A stretch of DNA of 64,000 nucleotides from an uncultured Clostridia bacterium (lineage in GTDB: Bacteria; Bacillota; Clostridia; Oscillospirales; Ruminococcaceae). Location: contig CANRFB010000002.1 of NCBI GenBank assembly GCA_947629785.1, positions 94,455 to 158,454 on the forward strand. Direction: 5' to 3'. A program made the translations under genes and the position numbers. The notes under the pieces were generated by a model. The model was not told where the DNA came from and did not search any database. It saw only the letters and a list, made by a program, of their open reading frames with translations. Each line of letters starts with the position of its first letter. The first letter of the stretch is position 1. Of this stretch, positions 19,389-29,376 are shown in pieces.

Positions 19389-21110
19389 ATGGAAAATACC
19401 GAGCAGAAAAACGAACTTTACACATTCATAGAAAAAACCGTAATGAATTCATATCTCCAGCTTGCAAGAGTCAACCTTGTGACAGGAGAGTACGAATATC
19501 TTAAAAAAAACAGCGAAATTTCAGGAAATTTTGAGGACGAAAAGGATATTTTCGCCTACGCCAAAAGGCTTGCGGACGAGAAATTCATGTGCGCGGAGTA
19601 CATAGACGAATATCTGCGTTTCGCGGATCCCGAAAATATCCGCCGCAGGATATTCGGCGGCGAAAGGCGCATTTCTTTCCACTACAAACGCAAAACCACA
19701 GGCGGCGCAAAATGGGTGGTATTCTGCATTTCCGCGCCGGAGGGCTGTTCGGCGGAAAACCCGTGGACAGTTTTCGGACTGCGGGACTCCGATTCGGATA
19801 TAAACGCCGTTTCGGAAGCCATGTCCGCGCTTTCAATAATTTATTACAAAATTCTGAAGATAAACCTTACAAACGATACCTTTGAAATTGTCAAGGCGGA
19901 CGAAAATGAAAAGCCTGACGATTCCGTAACTAAAATTACCGACTGGTGGAGAACTTTTGCCGAAGCGGGAAATATCCACGAGGAGGACATTGAAGAATAC
20001 AAGCATTTTACCGACCCGAAGCGGATAACGGACTATTTCTGCGAAAGCAAAAAAATCCGCATGAGCTGCCGCTACAGACGGAAACACATTGACGGCGGTT
20101 ATCGCTGGGCGCAGATGGATCTTGTTCCCGCAAAAGGTTTCAGCAGTACAAATGCGGAAATGGTGCTTTTCGTAAAGGACGTCCATGAGGAGCATATGTC
20201 CGAACTCCGCCACCGTCAGGAACTTGTGGATAATTTCAACCGCGACGCCCTTACCCTGCTTTACAACAGGCATAAATTCAACGAGGACCTGGACGAGATC
20301 AAAAACGGCGGCAAGCTGAAGAACGTTTCCTGCCTTTATGTTGATGTAAACGGTCTGCACGAGCTTAACAATCATCTCGGACATCAGAAAGGCGACGATA
20401 TGCTTTGCTGCGTTGCGGACGCTCTCCGCAAATTCTACCCCGAAGAACGGCTTTACCGCATAGGCGGCGATGAGTTCGTCATGATAAGCAAGCGGCTTTC
20501 CAAGAAACAGACGGAAAAAATCATCATCGAATTGCGGAAATTCCTTGCGGAAAACAGCTACACCGTTTCCTGCGGTGCGGAAAGCGGCAGCAGCGAAGAT
20601 ATTTACAAGACCGTCGGCGCGGCGGAAATTTCCATGCGGAACGACAAAGACCTTTTCTATAAAAACAACCACGACGAGGACCGCCGCAAACGTTCCATGA
20701 ACGAGGAACTGGAAAAGCTCCTCACCGAAAAGCGGGACGCGGAGTATTTCCTGAAAGTAATTGCCACAAAATACGCGGGAGTTTATTTCGTGGACAATGC
20801 CGCCGACACTTTAAGATACATATATATTCCCGACTATTTCAAGTCCCTTCTGGAATACTGCGGGTTCTCTTTCAAGAAAGCCATGCGGCTCTACGCCAAA
20901 AAATACGTAAATTCCGAATACTATGACGCGGTGGTGGAACTTACCGACGACGCCGTTTTATCCGAAAAGCTGAAAGGCAAGGGCTTCGTATACATGAATT
21001 ACGAAAAAAGCGACGGTTCAAACATGATACTCCAGATTTTAAAAACAGACCTTGACGGCAGTGACAGATTCGAGACCGTATGGATATTTTCGGGAAGCGG
21101 CATACTGTAA
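19389..21110 (+). CDS. Diguanylate cyclase with PAS-like flanks
   Basis: LTLLYNRHKFNEDLDEI...RIGGDEFVMISKRL: intact GGDEF. Confidence 0.85.
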   Translation: MENTEQKNELYTFIEKTVMNSYLQLARVNLVTGEYEYLKKNSEISGNFEDEKDIFAYAKRLADEKFMCAEYIDEYLRFADPENIRRRIFGGERRISFHYKRKTTGGAKWVVFCISAPEGCSAENPWTVFGLRDSDSDINAVSEAMSALSIIYYKILKINLTNDTFEIVKADENEKPDDSVTKITDWWRTFAEAGNIHEEDIEEYKHFTDPKRITDYFCESKKIRMSCRYRRKHIDGGYRWAQMDLVPAKGFSSTNAEMVLFVKDVHEEHMSELRHRQELVDNFNRDALTLLYNRHKFNEDLDEIKNGGKLKNVSCLYVDVNGLHELNNHLGHQKGDDMLCCVADALRKFYPEERLYRIGGDEFVMISKRLSKKQTEKIIIELRKFLAENSYTVSCGAESGSSEDIYKTVGAAEISMRNDKDLFYKNNHDEDRRKRSMNEELEKLLTEKRDAEYFLKVIATKYAGVYFVDNAADTLRYIYIPDYFKSLLEYCGFSFKKAMRLYAKKYVNSEYYDAVVELTDDAVLSEKLKGKGFVYMNYEKSDGSNMILQILKTDLDGSDRFETVWIFSGSGIL

Positions 21111-21303
21111 AAGGAATTTTCCACAGTATTTTCTTGCAAAAAGCGGCTCAATATGTATAAAAAGTAAAATATTTGCAGGATTTTCGGAAAACGCTTGCAA
21201 ACTCCCGCGAAAAGTATTATCATTAATAATGGTATGTGAACGGAAAACATCTGTCCGCGGTATGCGGACTGAAATATTCAGACAACTGAAAGGAAGAATA
21301 GTT

Positions 21304-22581
21304 ATGAAGCTCACAGAAATGAGCAGAAGCCAGCTTGAAAAGTTTGCGGAGGAATGTTCCCGCGAATATGAGGGATATAAGGCAAAGGGCATGAAGCTTG
21401 ATATGTCCAGAGGAAAGCCCGGTGCCGACCAGCTTGATATTTGTATGCCGATGTTTGACGTGTTCACCAATTCGGCAAGCATGATAACTGAGGACGGCAT
21501 TGACTGCCGAAATTACGGCGAACTTACGGGAATTGCCGATGCAAAGCGGCTTTTCGGCGAACTTCTGGGGGTTGCCAAGGACGAAATCATCATCGGCGGA
21601 AATTCCAGTCTTGCCATGATGTACGATACCGTTTCAAGGGCGCTTTCCCACGGCGTTTACGGAAGCAAGCAGCCTTGGAACAAGTATGAAAAGATAAAGT
21701 TCCTCTGCCCTGCCCCCGGCTATGACAGGCATTTTGCGATATGTGAGCATTTCGGAATAGAAATGATACCCATTCCCATGCACTCCGACGGTCCCGACAT
21801 GGACATGATAGAAAAGCTTGTTGCCGAGGACGAGACTATCAAGGGAATATGGTGCGTTCCGCTCTATTCCAATCCTGACGGAATAGCATATTCGGACGAA
21901 GTGGTAAGAAGATTTGCAGATCTTTCCCCGAAAGCCGAAGATTTCCGCATATTCTGGGATAACGCATACTGCGTTCACCACCTGACCGACACACCCGACC
22001 ACATTCTGAATATTCTTGACGAGTGCAAGAAAACAGGCAAGGAAAACATGGTATTTATCTTTGCTTCCACCTCAAAAATATCATTCCCCGGCGCAGGCGT
22101 TGCAATAATGGCAGGTTCTGCGGCAAACGTGAAGCAGATAACCAAGCTTATGGGAATCCAGTGCATAAGCTATGATAAGATAAATCAGCTCCGCCATGTG
22201 AAATTCTTCAAGAACGTTGACGGCATCATGGCGCACATGGAAAAGCACAAAGCTATAATCGCGCCCAAGTTCAACATGGTTCTGGATATGCTCAACGAGA
22301 ATTTCAGCGAACTGGGTATTCTTGAATGGAACAAGCCCAACGGCGGGTATTTCGTTTCGGTGAACACTCTTGACGGCTGTGCGAAGCGCGTTGTAAAGCT
22401 TTGCAAGGAAGCGGGAGTAGTTCTCACCTCCGCGGGCGCAACGTTCCCCTACGGAATAGACCCCCGTGACAGGAACATAAGAATAGCGCCTACATATCCG
22501 CCCGTAAGCGAACTTGAAGCCGCTATGAAAATTTTCTGCGTAAGCGTAAAGCTTGCCTCCGCGGAAAAACTTTTAGGTTAG
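21304..22581 (+). CDS. Aminotransferase class I/II, aspartate aminotransferase-type
   Basis: MKLTEMSRSQLEKFAEECSREYEGYKAKGMKLDMSRGKPGADQLD..., FASTSKISFPGAGVA PLP-lysine region; ATG 21304 preferred over the 21052 ORF start. Confidence 0.88.
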   Translation: MKLTEMSRSQLEKFAEECSREYEGYKAKGMKLDMSRGKPGADQLDICMPMFDVFTNSASMITEDGIDCRNYGELTGIADAKRLFGELLGVAKDEIIIGGNSSLAMMYDTVSRALSHGVYGSKQPWNKYEKIKFLCPAPGYDRHFAICEHFGIEMIPIPMHSDGPDMDMIEKLVAEDETIKGIWCVPLYSNPDGIAYSDEVVRRFADLSPKAEDFRIFWDNAYCVHHLTDTPDHILNILDECKKTGKENMVFIFASTSKISFPGAGVAIMAGSAANVKQITKLMGIQCISYDKINQLRHVKFFKNVDGIMAHMEKHKAIIAPKFNMVLDMLNENFSELGILEWNKPNGGYFVSVNTLDGCAKRVVKLCKEAGVVLTSAGATFPYGIDPRDRNIRIAPTYPPVSELEAAMKIFCVSVKLASAEKLLG

Positions 22582-22589
22582 TTTTTAGA

Positions 22590-22650
22590 GTTAAGAGTAA
22601 AGAGTTGAGATATTGCAAAAAACGCTTATATCTCAACTCTCAATTTTTTA
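22590..22650. repeat. Copy R4 (short) of the heptamer repeat family
   Basis: GAGTTAAGAGTAAAGAGTTGAGATATTGCAAAAAACGCTTATATCTCAACTCTCAA. Confidence 0.75.
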
Positions 22651-22716
22651 TAGATTTAATTTTACACGATATATAAATACGGAGAATCCCTATTTATTTT
22701 GTTATTAATGTGGCAA

Positions 22717-22971
22717 TTACTTTATTTTACATTTATCCTCCGCAGTCATATACGTTGCAACTTTTTGTTTTATGCTATAAACGGCGGCACACAAATATTC
22801 TGCAATTTCAGAAATTAATTCATCATCATGGTATATCATACAAGCCGCCTGAGCTGTAGTTATACAATCATTACTGGATTCATTATAACCTTCTGTATAG
22901 CCTTCTATAAATCCTTTTACAAAGCCGTCACTGAAAAATCCTGCGCTTATATCACACATACTATTCACCCT
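22717..22971 (-). pseudogene. Orphan 3' cassette 3 of the Rpn-like gene, with a different C-terminus
   Basis: Begins RVNSMCDISAGFFSDG like the parent gene, then diverges (FVKGFIEGYTEGYNESSNDC...). Confidence 0.6.
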
Positions 22972-22980
22972 TTCTAAAAA

Positions 22981-23160
22981 TCACTGCGAAAGAACTGTTT
23001 TTTTGACTTTTTCCACTTTTTCAGCAGGAAGATGTAATATTGTCGCAATTTCCTGAACAGTCCTGTTGTCACTAAGCATTGTTCTAATGATCTCAGCTTC
23101 TTTTTCATCTTTTCCGTCCCTGAAAAATCCTGCGCTTATATTACACATACTATTCACCCT
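22981..23160 (-). pseudogene. Orphan 3' cassette 2 of the Rpn-like gene
   Basis: Translates RVNSMCNISAGFFRDGKDEKEAEIIRTMLSDNRTVQEIATILHLPAEKVEKVKKTVLSQ*; 189-bp tandem period to the parent gene. Confidence 0.75.
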
Positions 23161-23169
23161 TGTTAAAAA

Positions 23170-24138
23170 TCATTGCGAAAGAACTGTTTTTTTGACTTTT
23201 TCCACTTTTTCAATTGGAATGTCGGTTAATTTTGTAATTTCTTGAACCGTAAGTTTTTTTCCAAGCATTGTTCTAATGATCTCAGCTTCTTTTTCATCTT
23301 TTCCGTCCCTGAAAAATCCTGCACTTATATTACACATACTATTCACCCTTTCTGAAATTTCTCTTGTCATGGGAATACCATAATCATTACCCAAAGTTTT
23401 TATTTTGTCATCGGAAGATACTTTCGGCGAAAGCATCATTGTCAACATATCTATAAGTTCGTTCGCCGAACGATCGTTTTCGTCATATCTTTTCAGACAC
23501 ACAAGAACAAGTGTCATAAGGTCAAATTTTTCCGCTTCTTTTACTGCGTTCCCGCCGTCCGCATCGCTGCCGTAAAGCAGTTCTTTTTTCAAGGAATATG
23601 TTCTTATGCTGTCGGCAAACTCTTCCGTAGGCGTGGTGCATATCCAAATGGAATAAACTTTTTGTATCTTGTCGTAATCCATATGTTCAAAAACTGTTCC
23701 GTATTGTCCCGAAATCAACCTTGAACAGTAATATATTCCGCGTTTTATCAAGGAATATTCGGTGTCAAACTCGTTTTGCGCTTCGATATTTATGATAAGT
23801 TGAACGATTTTTCCGTTCTTTGGAACTTTCGCAGTAAAACGAATATCATAGAACCGTGTTCCCTCGTCAATGGAAATGTCCTCACTGTTATCAGAATGTA
23901 TTACAGGCGGCTCAACGTTCGGGTCAAGTGTATCTTCATTTACCCGTGGTTCGGACATCAGCGAAATTATTTCGTCAACAGGCATATCCTTGTACTCTTT
24001 CGCAACGGCTTTTAGAATACGCGCTGTTATCTGTTTCAATGAAAGGAACATTTTGCAAGCCTTGTCGCTTTTCGGATCTGTCCTGCCGTTAGAAATTTTT
24101 CTTATAGTGTCCGCTTCGTAACTGGAAACTTCCGCCAC
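23170..24138 (-). CDS. Rpn-like PD-(D/E)XK nuclease family protein
   Basis: EGTRFYDIRFTA...QLIINIEAQNEF...LIKRGIYYCSRLIS (D...ExQ motif); GTG 24138 with AAAGGAG RBS is preferred because the ORF-track ATG overlaps the -10. Confidence 0.75.
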   Translation of the reverse strand: MAEVSSYEADTIRKISNGRTDPKSDKACKMFLSLKQITARILKAVAKEYKDMPVDEIISLMSEPRVNEDTLDPNVEPPVIHSDNSEDISIDEGTRFYDIRFTAKVPKNGKIVQLIINIEAQNEFDTEYSLIKRGIYYCSRLISGQYGTVFEHMDYDKIQKVYSIWICTTPTEEFADSIRTYSLKKELLYGSDADGGNAVKEAEKFDLMTLVLVCLKRYDENDRSANELIDMLTMMLSPKVSSDDKIKTLGNDYGIPMTREISERVNSMCNISAGFFRDGKDEKEAEIIRTMLGKKLTVQEITKLTDIPIEKVEKVKKTVLSQ

Positions 24139-24165
24139 CTGAGTCCAACTCCTTTCACTGATTTC

Positions 24166-24194
24166 ATTATACCACAAGCAGCATCTGAAATCAA
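24166..24194 (-). promoter_or_regulatory. Sigma-A promoter of the Rpn-like gene
   Basis: Minus strand TTGATT (24194-24189), 17-nt spacer, TATAAT (24171-24166). Confidence 0.65.
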
Positions 24195-24211
24195 GACTTC
24201 ATAGCAAAAAT

Positions 24212-24340
24212 TCCAAGGCAGGCTGAGCCTTGCAACAGTTTTTATAGATTTAATTTTTCTTTACCTCACGGCAGGCACAAAGCGGGAAATTACTAAATAA
24301 AGCCTGACTGCCCGCGGGGGCTTCCCCGCCTCAGCCTGCT
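24212..24340. repeat. Copy R5 of the repeat family, abutting the fucI stop codon
   Basis: GGCAGGCTGAGCC...TTTTTATAGATTTAATTTTTCTTTACCTCACGGCAGGCAC...AATAAAGCCTGACTG...CAGCCTGC. Confidence 0.75.
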
Positions 24341-26106
24341 TAGTACAGCGAACCGTAATGGGCGCAGGCTCTGTAATCCGCGCTTTCGGGGTCTGCCGTT
24401 CCGAAGCCCGACCAGCAGTGCGGACGGTAAATTTTTTCTTCGGGAACGTTGTGCATGGAAACAGGAATTCTCAGCATTGACGCAAGAGTTATCAGGTCCG
24501 CGCCGATGTGTCCGTATGTCAGCGAACCGTGATTTGCGCCCCAGTTCGCCATTACCGAGTAAACGTCCGCAAACGCGCCCTTGCCCGTAAGATTCGGCAC
24601 GAACCATGTGGTAGGCCACGTCTTGTCGGTGCGTTCGTCAAGGGGCTTGTGAATTTCTTCGGGAAGAACAGCCGTGTGACCCTCCGCAATTTGCAGTGTA
24701 GGTCCGACGCCCTCCACAATATTTACGCGGATCATTGTAACGGGCATTTCCGCCTGCGTTCTGAAATGCGACGAGAACCCGCCGCCGCGGAAATATCCCA
24801 GATTTGCAGGACACCAGTCGGTTGCTTTCAGCATTGCTTTTATGTCCTCGTCGGTAACGTCCCACCACTGTTTCATAAGATTATTGCCGTTTTCGTCCTT
24901 GGAAACGCCAGTCGCGTCCACTGCCGCCGCACCCGAATTTATCAGGTGAATGAACCCGTTTGCCGCAATTCCCGTGGGCTTCTTTCCTGTAACGCGTTCA
25001 ACGGCTTCCGGGCTCCAGTATGTGCGAACGTCCGCAAAAACAGACGCACGCCCCGTCAGCATATTCCCGAAAAGCATGGCGGTGCCGTTCAAACCGTCAT
25101 TTTCCGTTGCAAGGAGAACGGGGCGCTTTTTGCCGTTCCAGTCAAATGTGGAATTGAGTATGCTTTCCGCAAAATCCGCATTGGGAAGCCAGTCAGTCCA
25201 CATTCTCTGTCCTTGGAAACCGCCGTAAATAGCATTCCTGCCGCGGGATTCCTCATACCAGCCCATGTCCGCAAGCTTGGGATTTCCAAGCATTATGTCG
25301 CGGATAATAAGAGTCATCTTTACGCAGAATTCCCACTGTTCCTCATGGGACATAACGCCCTTGTTTCCGGGGTTGACCTCGGTGTTCACGTCCATGCCCT
25401 CGGGGCAGTTTTCCTTTGCCCATGCAAGGGCTTTTTTATATTCGTCATGGTCGTAAATTTCCAGCTTTACGCGGCGGAGAATTTCGGTCATATCCACCCA
25501 TTCGGGACGTATGCCCAGATATTTCTGCATAAATGACGCGTTGCAGTACGAACCTGCAATTCCCATTGCCACCGCGCCAAGACCAACGTAAGCCTTGTTG
25601 CGGATCTGTCCTACTGCAACGGCGCAGCGTGCAAAGCGGAGGATCTTTTCCGCCACATCATCGGGAATGGAAGTATCGGTCATGTCCTTGACATCTCTGC
25701 CGTAAATCGCAAATGCGGGAAGTCCGTTCTGGGCATGGGCAGCCATTACCGCCGCAAGATACACCGCGCCGGGGCGTTCCGTTCCGTTGAAGCCCCATAC
25801 CGCTTTTATGGTAAGAGGGTTCATGTCCATAGTCTCCGAGCCGTAACACCAGCAGGGGGTCACGGAAAGAGTTGCGCAGACGTTCTGCGTGCTGAAAAAT
25901 TCTTCCGTTCTGTAAGCCTCCGCGCCGCCGCCGATAGTGCAGGGACCTATAACGCACTCAACGGGCGTTCCGTCCGCATAGCGGCAGTTTGCTTCAATAA
26001 GTTCCTTGGCGGCTTTTGCCATATTCATGGTCTGGACTTCAAGGGATTCCCTTATGCCGAACTGTCTGCCGTCGATTACCGGTCTTATACCGATTTTTGG
26101 ATTCAT
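24340..26106 (-). CDS. fucI: L-fucose isomerase
   Basis: [31 protein letters not shown]..., 588 aa; next to fucU/fucO/fucA. Confidence 0.93.
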   Translation of the reverse strand: MNPKIGIRPVIDGRQFGIRESLEVQTMNMAKAAKELIEANCRYADGTPVECVIGPCTIGGGAEAYRTEEFFSTQNVCATLSVTPCWCYGSETMDMNPLTIKAVWGFNGTERPGAVYLAAVMAAHAQNGLPAFAIYGRDVKDMTDTSIPDDVAEKILRFARCAVAVGQIRNKAYVGLGAVAMGIAGSYCNASFMQKYLGIRPEWVDMTEILRRVKLEIYDHDEYKKALAWAKENCPEGMDVNTEVNPGNKGVMSHEEQWEFCVKMTLIIRDIMLGNPKLADMGWYEESRGRNAIYGGFQGQRMWTDWLPNADFAESILNSTFDWNGKKRPVLLATENDGLNGTAMLFGNMLTGRASVFADVRTYWSPEAVERVTGKKPTGIAANGFIHLINSGAAAVDATGVSKDENGNNLMKQWWDVTDEDIKAMLKATDWCPANLGYFRGGGFSSHFRTQAEMPVTMIRVNIVEGVGPTLQIAEGHTAVLPEEIHKPLDERTDKTWPTTWFVPNLTGKGAFADVYSVMANWGANHGSLTYGHIGADLITLASMLRIPVSMHNVPEEKIYRPHCWSGFGTADPESADYRACAHYGSLY

Positions 26107-26139
26107 GATTCATCTTCTCCTTTTTCAGAATTTAAAAAA

Positions 26140-27609
26140 TTATTGTCCGATAATTTCCATGTACCTTAAAAATGCCGTATCCCACTCGCGGGAATTGTCG
26201 GGCAGGAAAGTTTTCACACTGTCCGAAACTGCAATAATTTTCCGCGCGGTCTTTATGTCGGGAATTGCCCCGCCTGCTATAAGCTGAATTGCAATATTTC
26301 CGTAAGCGGTGGCTTCAACGGGTCCTGCGGTAACGGGGCAATTGCAGGCGTTTGCAGTCATTCCGCAGAGAAGTCCGTCCTTTGCGCCGCCGCCCATAAG
26401 ATCAACCGAGCGGTAATTTTTCCCCGTGCAGGTCTTTATCTCCTCAAAAGCAAGGCGGTATTTGAGAGCGATACTTTCGTAAATACAGCGCATTACCTCG
26501 CCTATGGTCTGCGGAACAGGCTGATTCGTCCTGTCGCAGAAATATTTCACTCTTGACGGAATATCACCCTCGGGAACAAATTCCGCCGCGTCGGGGTCAA
26601 TGAAACACTTGAAAGGTTCAGCTTCAAGCGCCTGTTTTTCCAGTTCCGCAAAGGAAAGGTCTTTCCCCTCGCGCCTGAACTGTCTGCGGGATTCCTGAAT
26701 AAGCCACAAGCCGATTATGTTTTTCAGGAAAGTCGTCGTTCCGCCGTAACCTGTTTCGTTTGTAATATTCATAGCCTCGGAAACGGGGTTTATAAGCGGT
26801 TCTTTCAGTTCCGTGCCGAAAAGCGACCACGTTCCGCAGGAAATGAATATAAAATCTTCCTCTTCGGTGGGAACGGCAGCGGCGGCGCATTGGGTATCAT
26901 GTCCGCAGACGGCTATAACTTCCGCTTCGGGAGCGTTCAGTTCGCCGCAGATGTCTTTCCGCAGTTTTCCCACGGCAGTTCCCGAGGGAACTATTCCGGT
27001 AAAAAGCCGTTTCGGAATTCCGAACCTGTCCAGAACAGTCTCCGACCACTGTTTGTTGACGGCGTTCATCATCTGCGTTGTTGAAGCAATAGAGACTTCG
27101 CTTTTTTTCACGCCCGTTAAAAGGTAGTTGAACAGGTCGGGCATAAGCAGAAGCGTTTCCGCGTTTTTCAGAATGTGGGGGCGCTTTGCTTTTAACGCCA
27201 TCAGCTGAAAAACGGTGTTTATATCCATGAACTGGTTTCCCGTTATCTTGTAGAACGGTTCACGCGGGAAAATTTTTAACGCCGCTTCGGACATTCCCTC
27301 CGAACGTCCGTCACGGTAGTGAACGGGGGCTTCAAGAAGCGCGCCGTCCTTTCCTATCAAGCCGAAATCCACGCCCCATGTGTCCACGCCGATACTGTCA
27401 AAACCGCCTTTCTGCACGGCTTTGGAAATGCCCTGCTTTATCTCATGAAACAGTCGGTAAACGTCCCAGTAAAGCGTGCCGTTCATTTTCACGGGGATAT
27501 TTTCAAAGCGGTGGACTTCTTCAAGAGTTATCCTTTCGCCGTCGAAACGCCCAAGCATGGCGCGCCCGCTTGACGCGCCGAGGTCAATGGCAAGAGCGGT
27601 CTTTATCAT
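26140..27609 (-). CDS. FGGY kinase, rhamnulokinase/L-fuculokinase type
   Basis: ALAIDLGASSGRAMLGRFDGERITLEEVHRF..., VDTWGVDFGLI, GGGAKDGLLCGMTANA. Confidence 0.88.
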   Translation of the reverse strand: MIKTALAIDLGASSGRAMLGRFDGERITLEEVHRFENIPVKMNGTLYWDVYRLFHEIKQGISKAVQKGGFDSIGVDTWGVDFGLIGKDGALLEAPVHYRDGRSEGMSEAALKIFPREPFYKITGNQFMDINTVFQLMALKAKRPHILKNAETLLLMPDLFNYLLTGVKKSEVSIASTTQMMNAVNKQWSETVLDRFGIPKRLFTGIVPSGTAVGKLRKDICGELNAPEAEVIAVCGHDTQCAAAAVPTEEEDFIFISCGTWSLFGTELKEPLINPVSEAMNITNETGYGGTTTFLKNIIGLWLIQESRRQFRREGKDLSFAELEKQALEAEPFKCFIDPDAAEFVPEGDIPSRVKYFCDRTNQPVPQTIGEVMRCIYESIALKYRLAFEEIKTCTGKNYRSVDLMGGGAKDGLLCGMTANACNCPVTAGPVEATAYGNIAIQLIAGGAIPDIKTARKIIAVSDSVKTFLPDNSREWDTAFLRYMEIIGQ

Positions 27610-28031
27610 TTAACAACACCCTTTTTGAGAATTATATTCGCGTACAAGGCTTCCTCGCCTGTTGAAACAACGGCATATGCTGTTTTTGCTCTTTCGTAGA
27701 AATCAAAGCGTTCCAGCATTTCTATCTTGCAGTTGTCGGGTTCATAGCGGTTTATTATTTCCTCATAGGTGTACCATATGTCGGGAGTATCGTCGCCCTT
27801 TACCACTTCCATAAGTACGACGGGCTTTTCCACATAGGTGTCAAGGGGAAAGAACTGCATTATCGCGTCTAAAAGGTCGGGAACGCCGTGACCGTCACAG
27901 CGCACGACACGTTTGCCCATAGTCTCGGCGGGAAAATTCCCGTCCGCAAATACTATTTCATCGCCGTGTCCCATTTCCATAAGTATCTTCATAAGCTCAG
28001 GCGAAATTATTTTCGGGATATTCTTTAACAT
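27606..28031 (-). CDS. fucU: L-fucose mutarotase (RbsD/FucU family)
   Basis: MLKNIPKIISPELMKILMEMGHGDEIVFADGNFPAE; ATG 28031. Confidence 0.9.
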   Translation of the reverse strand: MLKNIPKIISPELMKILMEMGHGDEIVFADGNFPAETMGKRVVRCDGHGVPDLLDAIMQFFPLDTYVEKPVVLMEVVKGDDTPDIWYTYEEIINRYEPDNCKIEMLERFDFYERAKTAYAVVSTGEEALYANIILKKGVVK

Positions 28032-28060
28032 TTCAAATTCCTCAATTCCGTAAAAAATAA

Positions 28061-28101
28061 GCAGTATCCTCCGCTTCCGGAGGACAGCCGGAGGATACTG
28101 C
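28061..28101. promoter_or_regulatory. Strong intercistronic hairpin between fucO and fucU
   Basis: GCAGTATCCTCCG / CGGAGGATACTGC, 13-bp perfect stem. Confidence 0.6.
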
Positions 28102-28193
28102 GCAAATCGTTTAAGCAAACCGCACAAAGATTTTCGTGCAGATGCGCGGCAAAAGGACAATATTTGTAATCTTTTGCCATTATGCCGAATTAA

Positions 28194-29348
28194 TCACATA
28201 AGTGACTTGTAAAGTTCGGTAATTTCCTCAACGGAGGTATCGCGGGGATTTCCCGGGCGGCAGGCGTCGTCATATGCAGACTGTGCAAGGAACGGAATAT
28301 CCTCTGTCTTAACGATGTCTTTAAGATTTTCGGGAATTCCAACGTCCTTGGAAAGCTGTTTTACAGCGTCAATTGCGGCTTTTCTGTATTCTTCCTGTGA
28401 CATACCGTCAACGCCCTTAACGCCCATAGCCCTTGCAATTTCGCGGTATTTCTCGCCTGTTGCGGGAGCGTTGTATTCCATGACTGTAGGAAGAATTATA
28501 GCGTTTGCAACGCCGTGGGGAGTATCATACAGCGCGCCCAGAGGGTGTGCCATTGAGTGAACTATTCCCAGACCTACATTTGAGAAGCCCATGCCTGCCA
28601 CATACTGACCGAGAGCCATGTCAAGACGTCCCTCTTTGGTATTTGCAACTGCGCCGCGGAGACTTCTTGAAATTATCTCGATAGCTTTCAGGTGGAACAT
28701 ATCCGAAAGTTCCCATGCGCCCTTGGTAATGTAACCCTCGATAGCGTGGGTAAGAGCGTCCATGCCTGTTGCGGCTGTAAGACCCTTGGGCATGGATTCC
28801 ATCATATCGGGGTCAACGAAAGCAACCACGGGAATGTCGTGGGGGTCAACGCAGACCATCTTGCGGTTCTTCTCAACGTCAGTAATAACGTAGTTAATGG
28901 TAACTTCCGCGGCTGTTCCTGCTGTTGTGGGAACTGCAAATATAGGAACGCACTTGTTCTTAGTGTCCGCAACGCCCTCAAGGCTTCTTACGTCAGCAAA
29001 TTCGGGGTTGTTGATAATGATTCCGATAGCCTTTGCGGTGTCCATTGAAGAACCGCCGCCAACGGCGATGATATAGTCCGCTCCTGAAGCCTTATACGCC
29101 GCAACGCCGTGCTGAACGTTCTCAATGGTGGGGTTAGGCTTGATCTCGGAGTAAATTTCATACTTCATGCCTGCGCCGTCAAGAATGTCGGTGACTTTCT
29201 TCGTAACGCCGAATTTCAGCAGGTCGGGGTCGGAGCAAAGGAATGCTTTCTTGAAAGCTCTGCCCATAGCTTCGTCCTTGATAGCGGAGATTGCGCCGCT
29301 GCCGTGATAGGACGTTTCATTGAGGATAAATCTGTTCATGTTCATCAA
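28194..29348 (-). CDS. fucO: Lactaldehyde reductase (iron-containing alcohol dehydrogenase)
   Basis: RFILNETSYHGSGAISAIKDEA..., GGGSSMDTAKAIGI, HSMAHPLGALYDTPHGVANAI. Confidence 0.92.
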   Translation of the reverse strand: MMNMNRFILNETSYHGSGAISAIKDEAMGRAFKKAFLCSDPDLLKFGVTKKVTDILDGAGMKYEIYSEIKPNPTIENVQHGVAAYKASGADYIIAVGGGSSMDTAKAIGIIINNPEFADVRSLEGVADTKNKCVPIFAVPTTAGTAAEVTINYVITDVEKNRKMVCVDPHDIPVVAFVDPDMMESMPKGLTAATGMDALTHAIEGYITKGAWELSDMFHLKAIEIISRSLRGAVANTKEGRLDMALGQYVAGMGFSNVGLGIVHSMAHPLGALYDTPHGVANAIILPTVMEYNAPATGEKYREIARAMGVKGVDGMSQEEYRKAAIDAVKQLSKDVGIPENLKDIVKTEDIPFLAQSAYDDACRPGNPRDTSVEEITELYKSLM

Positions 29349-29376
29349 ACTCCTTTATATAATTTTTAAAATTGCC

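Noticed and set aside
24508-25536. 342-aa plus-strand ORF
   Set aside because: Antisense to fucI, which has full-length recognisable homology; composition typical of a shadow frame
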